A DNA stretch of 64,000 nt from Nitrospira sp. (lineage in GTDB: Bacteria; Nitrospirota; Nitrospiria; Nitrospirales; Nitrospiraceae). The stretch is taken from positions 1,094,179-1,158,178 of the forward strand of contig CP126121.1 in the NCBI GenBank assembly GCA_030123625.1, given 5' to 3'. Under the pieces are notes generated by a model. The model was not told the origin of the DNA. It made no database searches and saw only the letters and a list, made by a program, of their open reading frames with translations. Shown in pieces: positions 27,851-35,227 of the stretch (position 1 is its first letter; each line of letters opens with the position of its first letter). A program made the translations under genes and the position numbers.

Positions 27851-28969
27851 TCAGCTCAAGAGCTCATCGAACAACCCAACACGGTTCATCTCACCACTCA
27901 GCTTCTCCACTCGAAGACCAAGCAAGCGGATGAGTTTTTGGTGTGGATTCTCACGTCGATCGAGGAAGGGAAGCATCAGCTTTATGGCCTCCCGTCTCAA
28001 TATTGCCGGCTCACCGGTCGCCCTAGCTAAGGTATGGGTGCGTGACGTGGTTACAAAATCCGCAAAGCGAATGGTCAGCACGACGGTTCGAAACGAATGA
28101 AATTCTTCGCGATGCAGGCGATCCATCACGCCTCGAACCAGCCCGTCGAGTTGACTGAGAAGCATATGACTGTCGAGCGTATCGAATGCGAACGTTTCTT
28201 GTTCCCCGATGGATTTCGGTTCCGAATATTCCTCAACCGGTGAGTCATCTCGTCCGCGCACCTTCTCATAGAGATCCACGCCGCGTTTCCCCAACATGGC
28301 TTCGAGTTGATGGAGGGGCAGCGCTCTGAGATCCGTGATGGTCTTGATGCTCTTTGCGTTCAGCATGTCTTCCGTTTTAGGTCCGATCCCAGGGATCACT
28401 CGGATCGAGAGCGGCGCCAGAAACGCCTCGGCCTCTTCTTCGCGCACGATCGTGAGTCCGTTGGGTTTCCGCCATCCTGAAGCGATTTTGGCGATCAACT
28501 TATTCGGCCCAAGACCGATTGAGGCCGTCAGTTGTTCTTCGGAGAGGATCTCCGTTTTCAAATGATGACAGACGCGTTCTGCTTTCTCATACGATCCTGT
28601 CCAGCTCACGTCGCCGTAGACTTCATCTATACTGGCCTGCTCCATACGTGGAATGAAGCGCCGTACGATCCGCATCACTTTCTCCGAAACCCGTGCATAC
28701 TTTTGCATGTCGACCGATACAAAGATGACCGGCGGCTTTCCCGCACGGCGAGCGGCCTCAGACAAGCGCCATGCGGTCGAGATAGGCGTGGCTGAGTGAA
28801 TTCCGTACGCACGCGCCGGATAGTTCGACGTGGACGCTACCCCGCGACCTTTTCCGCCCAACGGATCTGCGCCAACGACGAGAGGAACCCCGCGAAAAGC
28901 CGGAGTATCACGCTCCTCAATCGCGGCGAAGAATGCATCCATATCTAAATGTGCGATAATCCTCGGCAC
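27851..28969 (-). CDS. dinB: DNA polymerase IV (Y-family translesion polymerase)
   Basis: 372 residues, the normal length of Pol IV. Catalytic acidic residues are visible: D9 in AHLDMDAFFAAIE and D115/E116 in QASIDEVYGD. The steric-gate region FFA, the helix-hairpin-helix PGIGPKTEDML and the little-finger domain up to the C-terminus are present. The motif SIDEVYGD differs slightly from the common SIDEAYLD. No obvious LexA-type box is seen upstream. It lies near a 3-methyladenine glycosylase gene and an ATP-dependent DNA ligase gene, so this part of the window is enriched in DNA repair functions. Confidence 0.94.
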   Translation of the reverse strand: MPRIIAHLDMDAFFAAIEERDTPAFRGVPLVVGADPLGGKGRGVASTSNYPARAYGIHSATPISTAWRLSEAARRAGKPPVIFVSVDMQKYARVSEKVMRIVRRFIPRMEQASIDEVYGDVSWTGSYEKAERVCHHLKTEILSEEQLTASIGLGPNKLIAKIASGWRKPNGLTIVREEEAEAFLAPLSIRVIPGIGPKTEDMLNAKSIKTITDLRALPLHQLEAMLGKRGVDLYEKVRGRDDSPVEEYSEPKSIGEQETFAFDTLDSHMLLSQLDGLVRGVMDRLHREEFHSFRTVVLTIRFADFVTTSRTHTLARATGEPAILRREAIKLMLPFLDRRENPHQKLIRLLGLRVEKLSGEMNRVGLFDELLS

Positions 28970-29163
28970 TTTATCTCATGCTCTCTCGGACACCATCAAA
29001 CAGTCGCCGACACACAGAGAAAAGCTGCACCATGGAACGTACGGTCATTTTCACCGTAGCTTTTCGTACCAAGGGTGACGTACAATTGCTTCCAAGCAGA
29101 AGACGGGTTGAGTTGCACGATCGTTGCTCACAAGTCAGAGACATCAACGAGAGGAGGCAAATC

Positions 29164-29349
29164 GTGGGTTTTCGTTGGTTCAATATCATCGGATTTCTGA
29201 TGTTGCTCTTTGCTCTCTTTCTAAATGAGGTCGTGTATTTGAATGTGTGGTACGCCTTCAACTTCGCCGTGATTGTTCCGGCTATCTTGTACCTCGGTGT
29301 TGGGCTTTGGCTCTCACTGTGGGGAGGGCCACGTCGTCAGGATGCATGA
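29164..29349 (+). CDS. Small two-helix membrane protein, paralogue 1
   Basis: 61 residues from a GTG at 29164 with GAGGAGG upstream. It contains two hydrophobic helices, IIGFLMLLFALFLNEV and FAVIVPAILYLGVGLWLSLW, joined by a short loop with NVWYAFN. It aligns along its length with the product of 29490-29678 (shared pattern IGF-MLL-FLLNE and N-WY--N), so the two are tandem duplicates. The upstream extension of the frame to 28978 is unlikely to be translated. Function is unknown. Confidence 0.7.
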   Translation: MGFRWFNIIGFLMLLFALFLNEVVYLNVWYAFNFAVIVPAILYLGVGLWLSLWGGPRRQDA

Positions 29350-29489
29350 TGTCGTTCACCCACTCACTTTTCAAGTCTCAGACATGGTCTCGGGCATGGC
29401 GTAGGGGGTTCCGACGCGGTTTCAATGGATAATTCATTCAGGAGTTCATCGAACGCGGGCAAAGGCCATCACTAGAAAGGAGACAATCC

Positions 29490-29678
29490 ATGGGTATGAG
29501 CTTTATCAATTGGATTGGATTCGGTATGTTGCTGCTGGCGTTCCTTCTCAATGAGGCATTCCTTGGGATAAACGCCTGGTACGATCTCAACATAGTGGCA
29601 GTTCTTTTGGGTGTCGTGTGGCTGGTCGTTGCAGCCGCATTGTCAATATGGCCGAACCGAAACGATCAGAGAGCCTGA
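29490..29678 (+). CDS. Small two-helix membrane protein, paralogue 2
   Basis: 62 residues, ATG preceded by AAAGGAGA. Two hydrophobic helices (WIGFGMLLLAFLLNEAF and VAVLLGVVWLVVAAALSIW) match the preceding small protein in order, length and the conserved Asn-Glu plus Asn-Ala-Trp-Tyr positions. Codon use is ordinary. The two genes are 140 bases apart on the plus strand. The products may form hetero- or homo-oligomers in the inner membrane; nothing in the neighbourhood fixes a role. Confidence 0.72.
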   Translation: MGMSFINWIGFGMLLLAFLLNEAFLGINAWYDLNIVAVLLGVVWLVVAAALSIWPNRNDQRA

Positions 29679-29765
29679 TCGCTACTGTTTTTCTCCTTGC
29701 CAAAAATCGCGCGTAGAGGTTGGGTGTGTCTTCTGCGCTTTCCGTTCGTGCGTCTGATTGAATTT

Positions 29766-30371
29766 TCAAAAAGTAAGGAAGCGTGCATTCACTGAACGCC
29801 CTTTCCCCCCAAGAAAACAATTATTTGTATGATCATTCACCAGCCCGACTGCCTGCATGTAGGCATAGATGATCGTACTGCCCACAAACCGGAAGCCGCG
29901 CTTTTTCAGGTCGTTGGACAATGCGTCGCTTTCAGCCGTGATGGCCGGAACCTTGCTGAGGACCTTCCAACCATTGATCCGTGGCTTTCCACCGACAAAT
30001 CGCCAGACATATCGGTCAAATGATCGAAACTCCTGCTGCACGGCCAGAAATGCCTGCGCATTCGTGACAGCGGCCTCGATCTTCAGGTGATTGCGGATAA
30101 TACCGACATCCTTCATCAGTGCGCCCTTTCTCCGCTGAGTAAACCGGGCGACGACAGCAGGATCAAAGCCGGCAAAGGCTTTACGGTATCCTTCCCGACG
30201 CAGCAGAATCGTTTCCCATGCCAGACCTGCCTGAGCCCCTTCGAGCAAAAGCATTTCGAAGTGTTTGCGATCGTCGTGCACCGGCACACCCCATTCCTCA
30301 TCATGGTAGCGAATGAGATGCGGTTTCAGTCCGACCCAGCCGCACCGAATCTTCGTGCCTGACATGGTCAC
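29766..30371 (-). CDS. tag: DNA-3-methyladenine glycosylase I
   Basis: 201 residues, normal for TagI, which removes 3-methyladenine from alkylated DNA. The N-terminus has RCGWVG and YHDEEWGVPVHDD, the conserved LLEGAQAGLAWETIL segment with the catalytic-site Glu (E44), and the C-terminal GLVNDHTNNCF. The Cys10, His23, His and Cys residues would form the family zinc site. It is convergent with the second small membrane gene and lies next to the DNA ligase gene on the same strand. Confidence 0.93.
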   Translation of the reverse strand: MTMSGTKIRCGWVGLKPHLIRYHDEEWGVPVHDDRKHFEMLLLEGAQAGLAWETILLRREGYRKAFAGFDPAVVARFTQRRKGALMKDVGIIRNHLKIEAAVTNAQAFLAVQQEFRSFDRYVWRFVGGKPRINGWKVLSKVPAITAESDALSNDLKKRGFRFVGSTIIYAYMQAVGLVNDHTNNCFLGGKGRSVNARFLTF

Positions 30372-30428
30372 ATGGACGCCTCGGCAAGATTGTAATGGCG
30401 AGCCGAGCGGAAAACAACGAGCCAGTTG

Positions 30429-31967
30429 TTACTGCCGTCGAGTGTTGAACAACTCCGTCACGGTCTGAATCGTGTCGGCTTGAATGGCGGTCTTGTCGGT
30501 CCGGTACCGCTTCACTCTGGCAAAGCGGAGGGCCAGACCGGCGGGATAACGCGGCGAGTCTTGAATATCACTGAACGCAATCTCGACCACCACCTCAGGT
30601 CGCACAAAGATGGTAGAGGCGTCGCGACGAGTCTCAAGAGAAAGCAATTTCTCCGTCTGCCAACGAAGCATCGCATCGGTCAATCCTTTGAATGTCTTAC
30701 CGAGCATTACGAATTGACCGCTCCCGGGATCCCACGCTCCTAGGTGGAGGTTGGAAAGCCAACCTTCCCGGCGGCCGTTGCCCCATTCTGCGGCAAGGAT
30801 CACGAGATCAAGCGTCGTAGCTTCTTTCAGCTTCAACCACTGGAATCCGCGCTGTCCCGCACTATAAGGCGCACTCAACGCTTTTGCCATGACTCCTTCA
30901 TGGCCGGCCGCCAATGCTGCGTGAAGGAACGTCCGTGCCTGGTCAGGATCACTCGTCTGTATCTGCGGGATCCTTGCGGAAAGAGCCGTTTCGTTCAGGA
31001 CTTTGATACGATCACAATACGGTTGACCGATCAATGATGTACCGTCTAGATACAGGACATCGAACATGTAGGGCGAAAGAGGAATTTCCTTCCTGAGGAG
31101 AGTCGCCACGTCTTTCTGTCTACCAAGGCGCCGCATCGTGATTTGGAACGGCTGGGGCCGGCCATCTGAGCGCAAACCCAGCGCTTCTCCATCCAGCACC
31201 ATGTCTGGAACCGGTAGATCTTTCGCCCACTCGACGATTTCCGGCAATCGCTGCGTCACGTCTTGCAATTGTCGGGTGAAGATTCGGACTTCATCGCCGC
31301 CTTTGTGCACTTGAATACGGGCACCGTCCAACTTATATTCCCACGCCGCTTCCTCCAGGCGATTCAACGCCTCTTCCACATCCTCGGCGCTGTTCGCCAA
31401 CATCGGTGCGACAGGCGTAAACAACCTCAGTGAAAATCGGCCGATCCCCATCGCTCCCTCTTCCAAGGCAGCACGCGCCAACACACCGACGCTCGGAACG
31501 AACATGGAAGCTTGGCGGACATCGGATGGAGGAAGATGAGCCGCACGGGCAATAGCCTCAAGCAGGAGACCTTCTAACGCACCTTGTCTGATCTCGCCGA
31601 TCAAGAGTTGCGAGAGAAATCGCCGCTCCTCTGCAGTCGCCCGGCTGAACAGCCGGCCGAGCTCAGCGCCTCGGCGCTCTGTCGAGCCGGCGCCCTGCTC
31701 GCCGGCCAGACGGCTGATCGCATCGTCCACATCATGTAAAGTCAAAGGTTCCACCGAGGATTCGCCGCCCGTCAATGCCTGTTGAATGAGACTCCAGCCG
31801 ACACCGGTTTTTCCTTGGGGGAGCGATCCGCTGAGATAGAACGCGACCAGCTCGATCTCGCGCGCGTGGGCGAGAAGCAGCGTATCGGTTAAGATGCGGA
31901 CTTTTTCGGATTTTTTATTGGTCGCGCGGACCCGAGTCACCGCATCGACCAGTTCGGCAAGTCGCAT
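30429..31967 (-). CDS. ATP-dependent DNA ligase
   Basis: 512 residues. The adenylation motif EYKLDGARIQ places the nucleophilic lysine at K212. Downstream nucleotidyltransferase motifs are visible: DGEALG, FDVLYLDG, EGVMAK and WLKLK. An N-terminal DNA-binding domain (about 1-185) precedes the catalytic core, the layout of archaeal-type or LigB-type ligases rather than the NAD+-dependent LigA. A C-terminal OB fold completes the protein. In bacteria such enzymes serve repair and are not essential for replication. It lies beside tag and dinB. Confidence 0.92.
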   Translation of the reverse strand: MRLAELVDAVTRVRATNKKSEKVRILTDTLLLAHAREIELVAFYLSGSLPQGKTGVGWSLIQQALTGGESSVEPLTLHDVDDAISRLAGEQGAGSTERRGAELGRLFSRATAEERRFLSQLLIGEIRQGALEGLLLEAIARAAHLPPSDVRQASMFVPSVGVLARAALEEGAMGIGRFSLRLFTPVAPMLANSAEDVEEALNRLEEAAWEYKLDGARIQVHKGGDEVRIFTRQLQDVTQRLPEIVEWAKDLPVPDMVLDGEALGLRSDGRPQPFQITMRRLGRQKDVATLLRKEIPLSPYMFDVLYLDGTSLIGQPYCDRIKVLNETALSARIPQIQTSDPDQARTFLHAALAAGHEGVMAKALSAPYSAGQRGFQWLKLKEATTLDLVILAAEWGNGRREGWLSNLHLGAWDPGSGQFVMLGKTFKGLTDAMLRWQTEKLLSLETRRDASTIFVRPEVVVEIAFSDIQDSPRYPAGLALRFARVKRYRTDKTAIQADTIQTVTELFNTRRQ

Positions 31968-32141
31968 GTTTCATTATAATCCACCGGTCTGGTCCTCAAG
32001 CAGTCGGGAGGGTTGATCTGTTACGTACCAATCCTCTACGATCTCTTTATTCAGCTAATATCAGAAAGCAAGCGATCGCTTCTACTCCAACATGATGCTC
32101 GACACTTTCACCAACCCAACCCCAAACCAGAGGAGGTAGTC

Positions 32142-32348
32142 ATGGCAGACAAACAGTACAAGCAGCTCGGATGTCTGGATGTGCAACCGTCGGGCGGCTG
32201 CGGATTCCAGGTGCGAGCGGAGACGGAGGCGGAACTGATGCAGTTGGTCGCCACCCACGCCAAGCAATGCCATAAATTGGAGTCGATTCCACCTGAAATG
32301 GCCGCCAAAGTGAAGGCGGCGATCAAGACCGTGCCTGTCACGGTCTAA
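32142..32348 (+). CDS. DUF1059 small protein
   Basis: 68 residues from an ATG with a strong AGGAGGT site. Conserved DUF1059 features are seen: GCLDVQPSGGCGFQVRAETEAEL at the start, then HAKQCH, with Cys and His residues that suggest metal binding. The frame is open further upstream to 32013 but without family similarity. The family has no defined function. It heads a plus-strand series of small genes. Confidence 0.85.
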   Translation: MADKQYKQLGCLDVQPSGGCGFQVRAETEAELMQLVATHAKQCHKLESIPPEMAAKVKAAIKTVPVTV

Positions 32349-32452
32349 GAGCGCTCCTCATCGGAAGCTTCATAGGGAGAAGGGGCTTCACGACCTCCGA
32401 TCTGGTGGCGGGAGCTCCTTTCTCGAAATCACCGTTTGGCCAAGGAGGACAC

Positions 32453-32887
32453 ATGCGCTGGAGGTCAGTATTCCCAATTGCCGTTCTGCTACTGCTGAGC
32501 ACAAGCGGATGCAGCTACCTGTTTTATCCCCACGCTAAGGAATTTACTGAGAAAGCCAAGGGAGCAACGGGTGTCGAGACGCTCATTAATCTGACCGATA
32601 TGGCGGAAGCTACGGCCAAAGCCGCCAAGGGAGGCAAGGGAGCCGATCAATCCTTCGACGATCTGCACAATCAGTTCCATGCGATCGATAACAGCTTTTG
32701 CCGGGTCGAGAAATCGGTGAAAGAACAGCCGGTCTATGCACTGGCCGTCACGCACAACAAAGAGCTCAGGACGATCTTCAAACGGCTATGGAAATTCAAG
32801 AATGATCAGCCGCAGCGCGATCAACACTTGGACCTCTTTGTGTCCGAACTCCAAGAGATGCGCCAGACTCTGCAAACCCTGAGGTAA
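32453..32887 (+). CDS. Putative lipoprotein, unknown function
   Basis: 144 residues, with a signal peptide ending in a lipobox-like site (LLLLSTSGC) and an AGGAGG site just before the ATG. The mature protein is helical and hydrophilic, with Lys- and Glu-rich segments and no recognised domain. It stops four bases before the methyltransferase gene and may be cotranscribed with it. An upstream start at 32405 is less likely. Confidence 0.72.
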   Translation: MRWRSVFPIAVLLLLSTSGCSYLFYPHAKEFTEKAKGATGVETLINLTDMAEATAKAAKGGKGADQSFDDLHNQFHAIDNSFCRVEKSVKEQPVYALAVTHNKELRTIFKRLWKFKNDQPQRDQHLDLFVSELQEMRQTLQTLR

Positions 32888-32891
32888 CTTC

Positions 32892-33749
32892 ATGGCAACG
32901 CCATTGCCCGAACAAGTCATTGACGGTCAACGCCGGGATTGGAACCGCGTTGCCGGCGGCTGGGAAAAGTGGGATCGCTTCTTCGATGAACAGATGGCGT
33001 TCCTGAACCACCGGCTCGTGGCCGACGCCAGGCTGCGCAACGGACTTCGCGTCTTGGATCTGGGATCGGGGACGGGCTATCCGGCACTTCTCGCTGCCCA
33101 GGCAGTCGGAGCGGACGGCAGCGTGGTAGGCATCGATCTCGCCGAGCATATGCTCGCTGTAGCGGAGAGAAAGGCGAAGCAATTGGGCTTACCTAACGTG
33201 ACGTTCAGGGTCGGCGATGCGACCACCCTCCCGTTCGAGGCTGCTTCCTTCGACGCCGTTACCAGCCGCTTCTGCCTCATGTTTCTCCCCGAAATTCCCA
33301 AAGCTGCTACCGAAATCGCACGCGTCCTGAAGCCGGGAAGCTGGGTCGCGGTAGCCGTCTGGTCCGCTCCGGAAAAAAATCCCTCAATCGCCATCTCGAT
33401 GGCCGCCGTCAAACAGGTGATCGACCTACCGCCGACAGACCCCATGGCGCCGGGCATCTTTCGTCTCGCTGCACCCGGCGAGTTCGCCGGTATGTTGGAA
33501 AAAGCCGGCCTTACCGACATCACGGACCAAGAGTTTCTTGGAGAATGGTCCTACGGCTCAACCGATCAATATTATACGAGCTTGATGGAGATCGCCGCTC
33601 CGGTCCAAAATCTCATGGCGCAGCTGTCCGAGACGCAACGGCTGGAGGTGAAACACCTTATCATCACAGCGGCTTCACAGTTTCAGCGCGGTGCTCACAT
33701 CACGTTCCCGATCGCGGTGCGGATGATAGCAGGACGCAAACCCGGATGA
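32892..33749 (+). CDS. Class I SAM-dependent methyltransferase
   Basis: 285 residues with a complete Rossmann-type methyltransferase core: motif I VLDLGSGTGY (54-63), acidic residue in VVGIDLAEHML for the SAM ribose, motif II VGDATTLPFEAASFDAV, and LKPGSWVAVAVW as motif III. The pattern is that of the UbiE/Methyltransf_11 group. The substrate, probably a small molecule, cannot be read from the sequence. Tight spacing to the genes on both sides suggests an operon with the lipoprotein, TfoX-like and DUF488 genes. Confidence 0.88.
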   Translation: MATPLPEQVIDGQRRDWNRVAGGWEKWDRFFDEQMAFLNHRLVADARLRNGLRVLDLGSGTGYPALLAAQAVGADGSVVGIDLAEHMLAVAERKAKQLGLPNVTFRVGDATTLPFEAASFDAVTSRFCLMFLPEIPKAATEIARVLKPGSWVAVAVWSAPEKNPSIAISMAAVKQVIDLPPTDPMAPGIFRLAAPGEFAGMLEKAGLTDITDQEFLGEWSYGSTDQYYTSLMEIAAPVQNLMAQLSETQRLEVKHLIITAASQFQRGAHITFPIAVRMIAGRKPG

Positions 33750-33752
33750 AGC

Positions 33753-34064
33753 ATGTCTCCAAAGAACCACGGCTTCAAAGACTTCATCCTGGATCAGTTG
33801 ACCGATCTTCACCATGTGAGGTGCCGAGCCATGTTCGGCGGCTACGGGCTCTATCGACAAACCATGTTGTTCGGCATCGTTCACAAAGATCGGCTTTACT
33901 TCAAAGTGGATGCGACCACCGTTCCCAATTACAGGGAACATGGCATGAGACCATTTCGACCAAACGCCAAGCGGACACTCACATCCTTTTATGAAGTCCC
34001 GATTGATGTGATTGAGGATGCGGAAGCCTTGACCCAGTGGGCGACGGAAGCAGTCGAGAAATGA
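33753..34064 (+). CDS. TfoX/Sxy N-terminal domain protein
   Basis: 103 residues. The segment RCRAMFGGYGLYRQTMLFGIV is the hallmark of the TfoX N-terminal domain; the C-terminal TfoX domain is missing, as in many stand-alone members. In some bacteria full TfoX controls competence, but single-domain relatives have no proven role. It begins three bases after the methyltransferase stop and is followed eight bases later by the DUF488 gene. Confidence 0.86.
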   Translation: MSPKNHGFKDFILDQLTDLHHVRCRAMFGGYGLYRQTMLFGIVHKDRLYFKVDATTVPNYREHGMRPFRPNAKRTLTSFYEVPIDVIEDAEALTQWATEAVEK

Positions 34065-34071
34065 TCACGCC

Positions 34072-34614
34072 ATGCCTCAGACTCTCTGGACCATCGGCCA
34101 TTCGACCAAACCGATCGACGAATTTCTCGCGCTTCTAAAGACGCATGGCATTCAGCAGCTTATCGACGTTCGTACCATTCCCCGCTCTCGCTACAATCCT
34201 CAATACAATAACGAAGCGCTTTCAAAGAGCTTGCAGCATGAAGACTTGTCGTACAAGCACATGCCGAAGCTCGGTGGGCTGCGTAAGCCCAGGAAGGATT
34301 CCATCAACACCGGCTGGCGCAATGAAAGTTTTCGCGGTTACGCCGATTACATGCAGACGAATGAATTTCAAAGAGCTCTTGAAGAGCTGATAACGTATGG
34401 TACGGGCAAGAAGACGACGATCATGTGCGCGGAGGCCGTGCCCTGGCGGTGCCATCGGTCCTTGATCGCCGACGCGTTAGTGACGAGGGGCTGGGAAGTC
34501 CGACATATCATGTCGGAAACGAAAGCAGACCGGCATCGGCTTGCCTCCTTCGCCGCGGTGGAAAACGGGGAGCTGCGGTACCCTGGACCGGACAGTGGGA
34601 GTCTATTTCCCTAG
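34072..34614 (+). CDS. DUF488 family protein
   Basis: 180 residues with the DUF488 pattern: TIGHSTKPIDEFLALL at the start, LIDVRTIPRSRYNPQYNNEAL (split in two strands), the middle YKHMPKLGGLR, and C-terminal CAEAVPWRCHRSLIADAL. The Cys-x8-Cys-His segment is highly conserved and may be catalytic or metal-binding. The function of the family is unsettled. A decayed copy of the last about 106 bases of this gene lies 195 bases downstream. Confidence 0.88.
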   Translation: MPQTLWTIGHSTKPIDEFLALLKTHGIQQLIDVRTIPRSRYNPQYNNEALSKSLQHEDLSYKHMPKLGGLRKPRKDSINTGWRNESFRGYADYMQTNEFQRALEELITYGTGKKTTIMCAEAVPWRCHRSLIADALVTRGWEVRHIMSETKADRHRLASFAAVENGELRYPGPDSGSLFP

Positions 34615-34654
34615 CGACGTCCATGCCCTGGGCTTCTTCATCGAAACGGGTGAT

Positions 34655-34760
34655 CCTTGATCGCCGATGCATGAACGAATCGAGGCCGGGAAGTTCAACA
34701 TATCATGCCGGAAACGAAAGCAGACCAGCGCCGATTCACTCCCTTCGCCGCTGTGGAGAA
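34655..34760 (+). pseudogene. Decayed duplicate of the DUF488 3' region
   Basis: This 106-base stretch aligns without gaps to 34460-34565 inside the DUF488 gene (about three quarters identical by eye; for example CATATCATG then CGGAAACGAAAGCAGACC in both). The copy is interrupted in the original frame (GATGCATGA where the gene reads on) and is not expressed as a DUF488 product. It lies exactly at the boundary between the ordinary chromosomal genes and the eCIS operon, so it may be the scar of a duplication linked to insertion of that operon, which is inference. Confidence 0.72.
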
Positions 34761-34889
34761 TAACCGTCTGGTATTATCCAAAACCGAAAGACCGGTCTCC
34801 TCGTTCTCATGCCTATTCGCCAAGTCAAAGCAGAACTGACACACCGAAAAAGGTACCCCTATATCGCCAGCCAGCCGAGGCCAAGATTT

Positions 34890-35207
34890 TCATTTCTCTC
34901 CCTTGCGCTTCGGCTGTCTTGGTGGGGCCGACTGCTCGCCTAAGCTTTTCTTATCTTCTTCAATTTGCTTTTCCCATTCAGCAATCTCGACCTTGTATGC
35001 CGTGATCTGTTGATCGAGTTGCGCCACGATGTTTGACTTAGCATTGGTGAGATTCTCGATCCGTGCCTTAAGTTCCGCAATGGTCGACTCGCGGGCAGTG
35101 ATTGTGACCTGGTTCGTCGGCGGCTTCTTTTGCGCCGCTTCGAGCGCCGCCTTCGCGCCGCCGATGAGTTTCGCTTGCTCTGCCAGAATTTCGTTCAATG
35201 TGGCCAT
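34890..35207 (-). CDS. Small coiled-coil protein, last gene of the eCIS operon
   Basis: 105 residues from the ATG at 35207 (GGAGGAGCAGG upstream; a GTG one codon earlier is also possible). Heptad-like helices run through nearly the whole length (LAEQAKLIGGAKAALEAAQ and ELKARIENLTNAKSNIVAQL), and the C-terminus is Lys/Arg/Pro-rich. No family recognised. It follows the beta-helix gene by 20 bases, in the operon's orientation. It could be a chaperone or trimerisation factor for the beta-helix protein. Confidence 0.7.
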   Translation of the reverse strand: MATLNEILAEQAKLIGGAKAALEAAQKKPPTNQVTITARESTIAELKARIENLTNAKSNIVAQLDQQITAYKVEIAEWEKQIEEDKKSLGEQSAPPRQPKRKGEK

Positions 35208-35227
35208 CACCTGCTCCTCCAGTTGCG

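Noticed and set aside
32070..32081. 12-base palindrome AAGCGATCGCTT upstream of the DUF1059 gene
   Set aside because: It contains GCGATCGC, an octamer that recurs by base composition in many genomes; too weak for an operator call.
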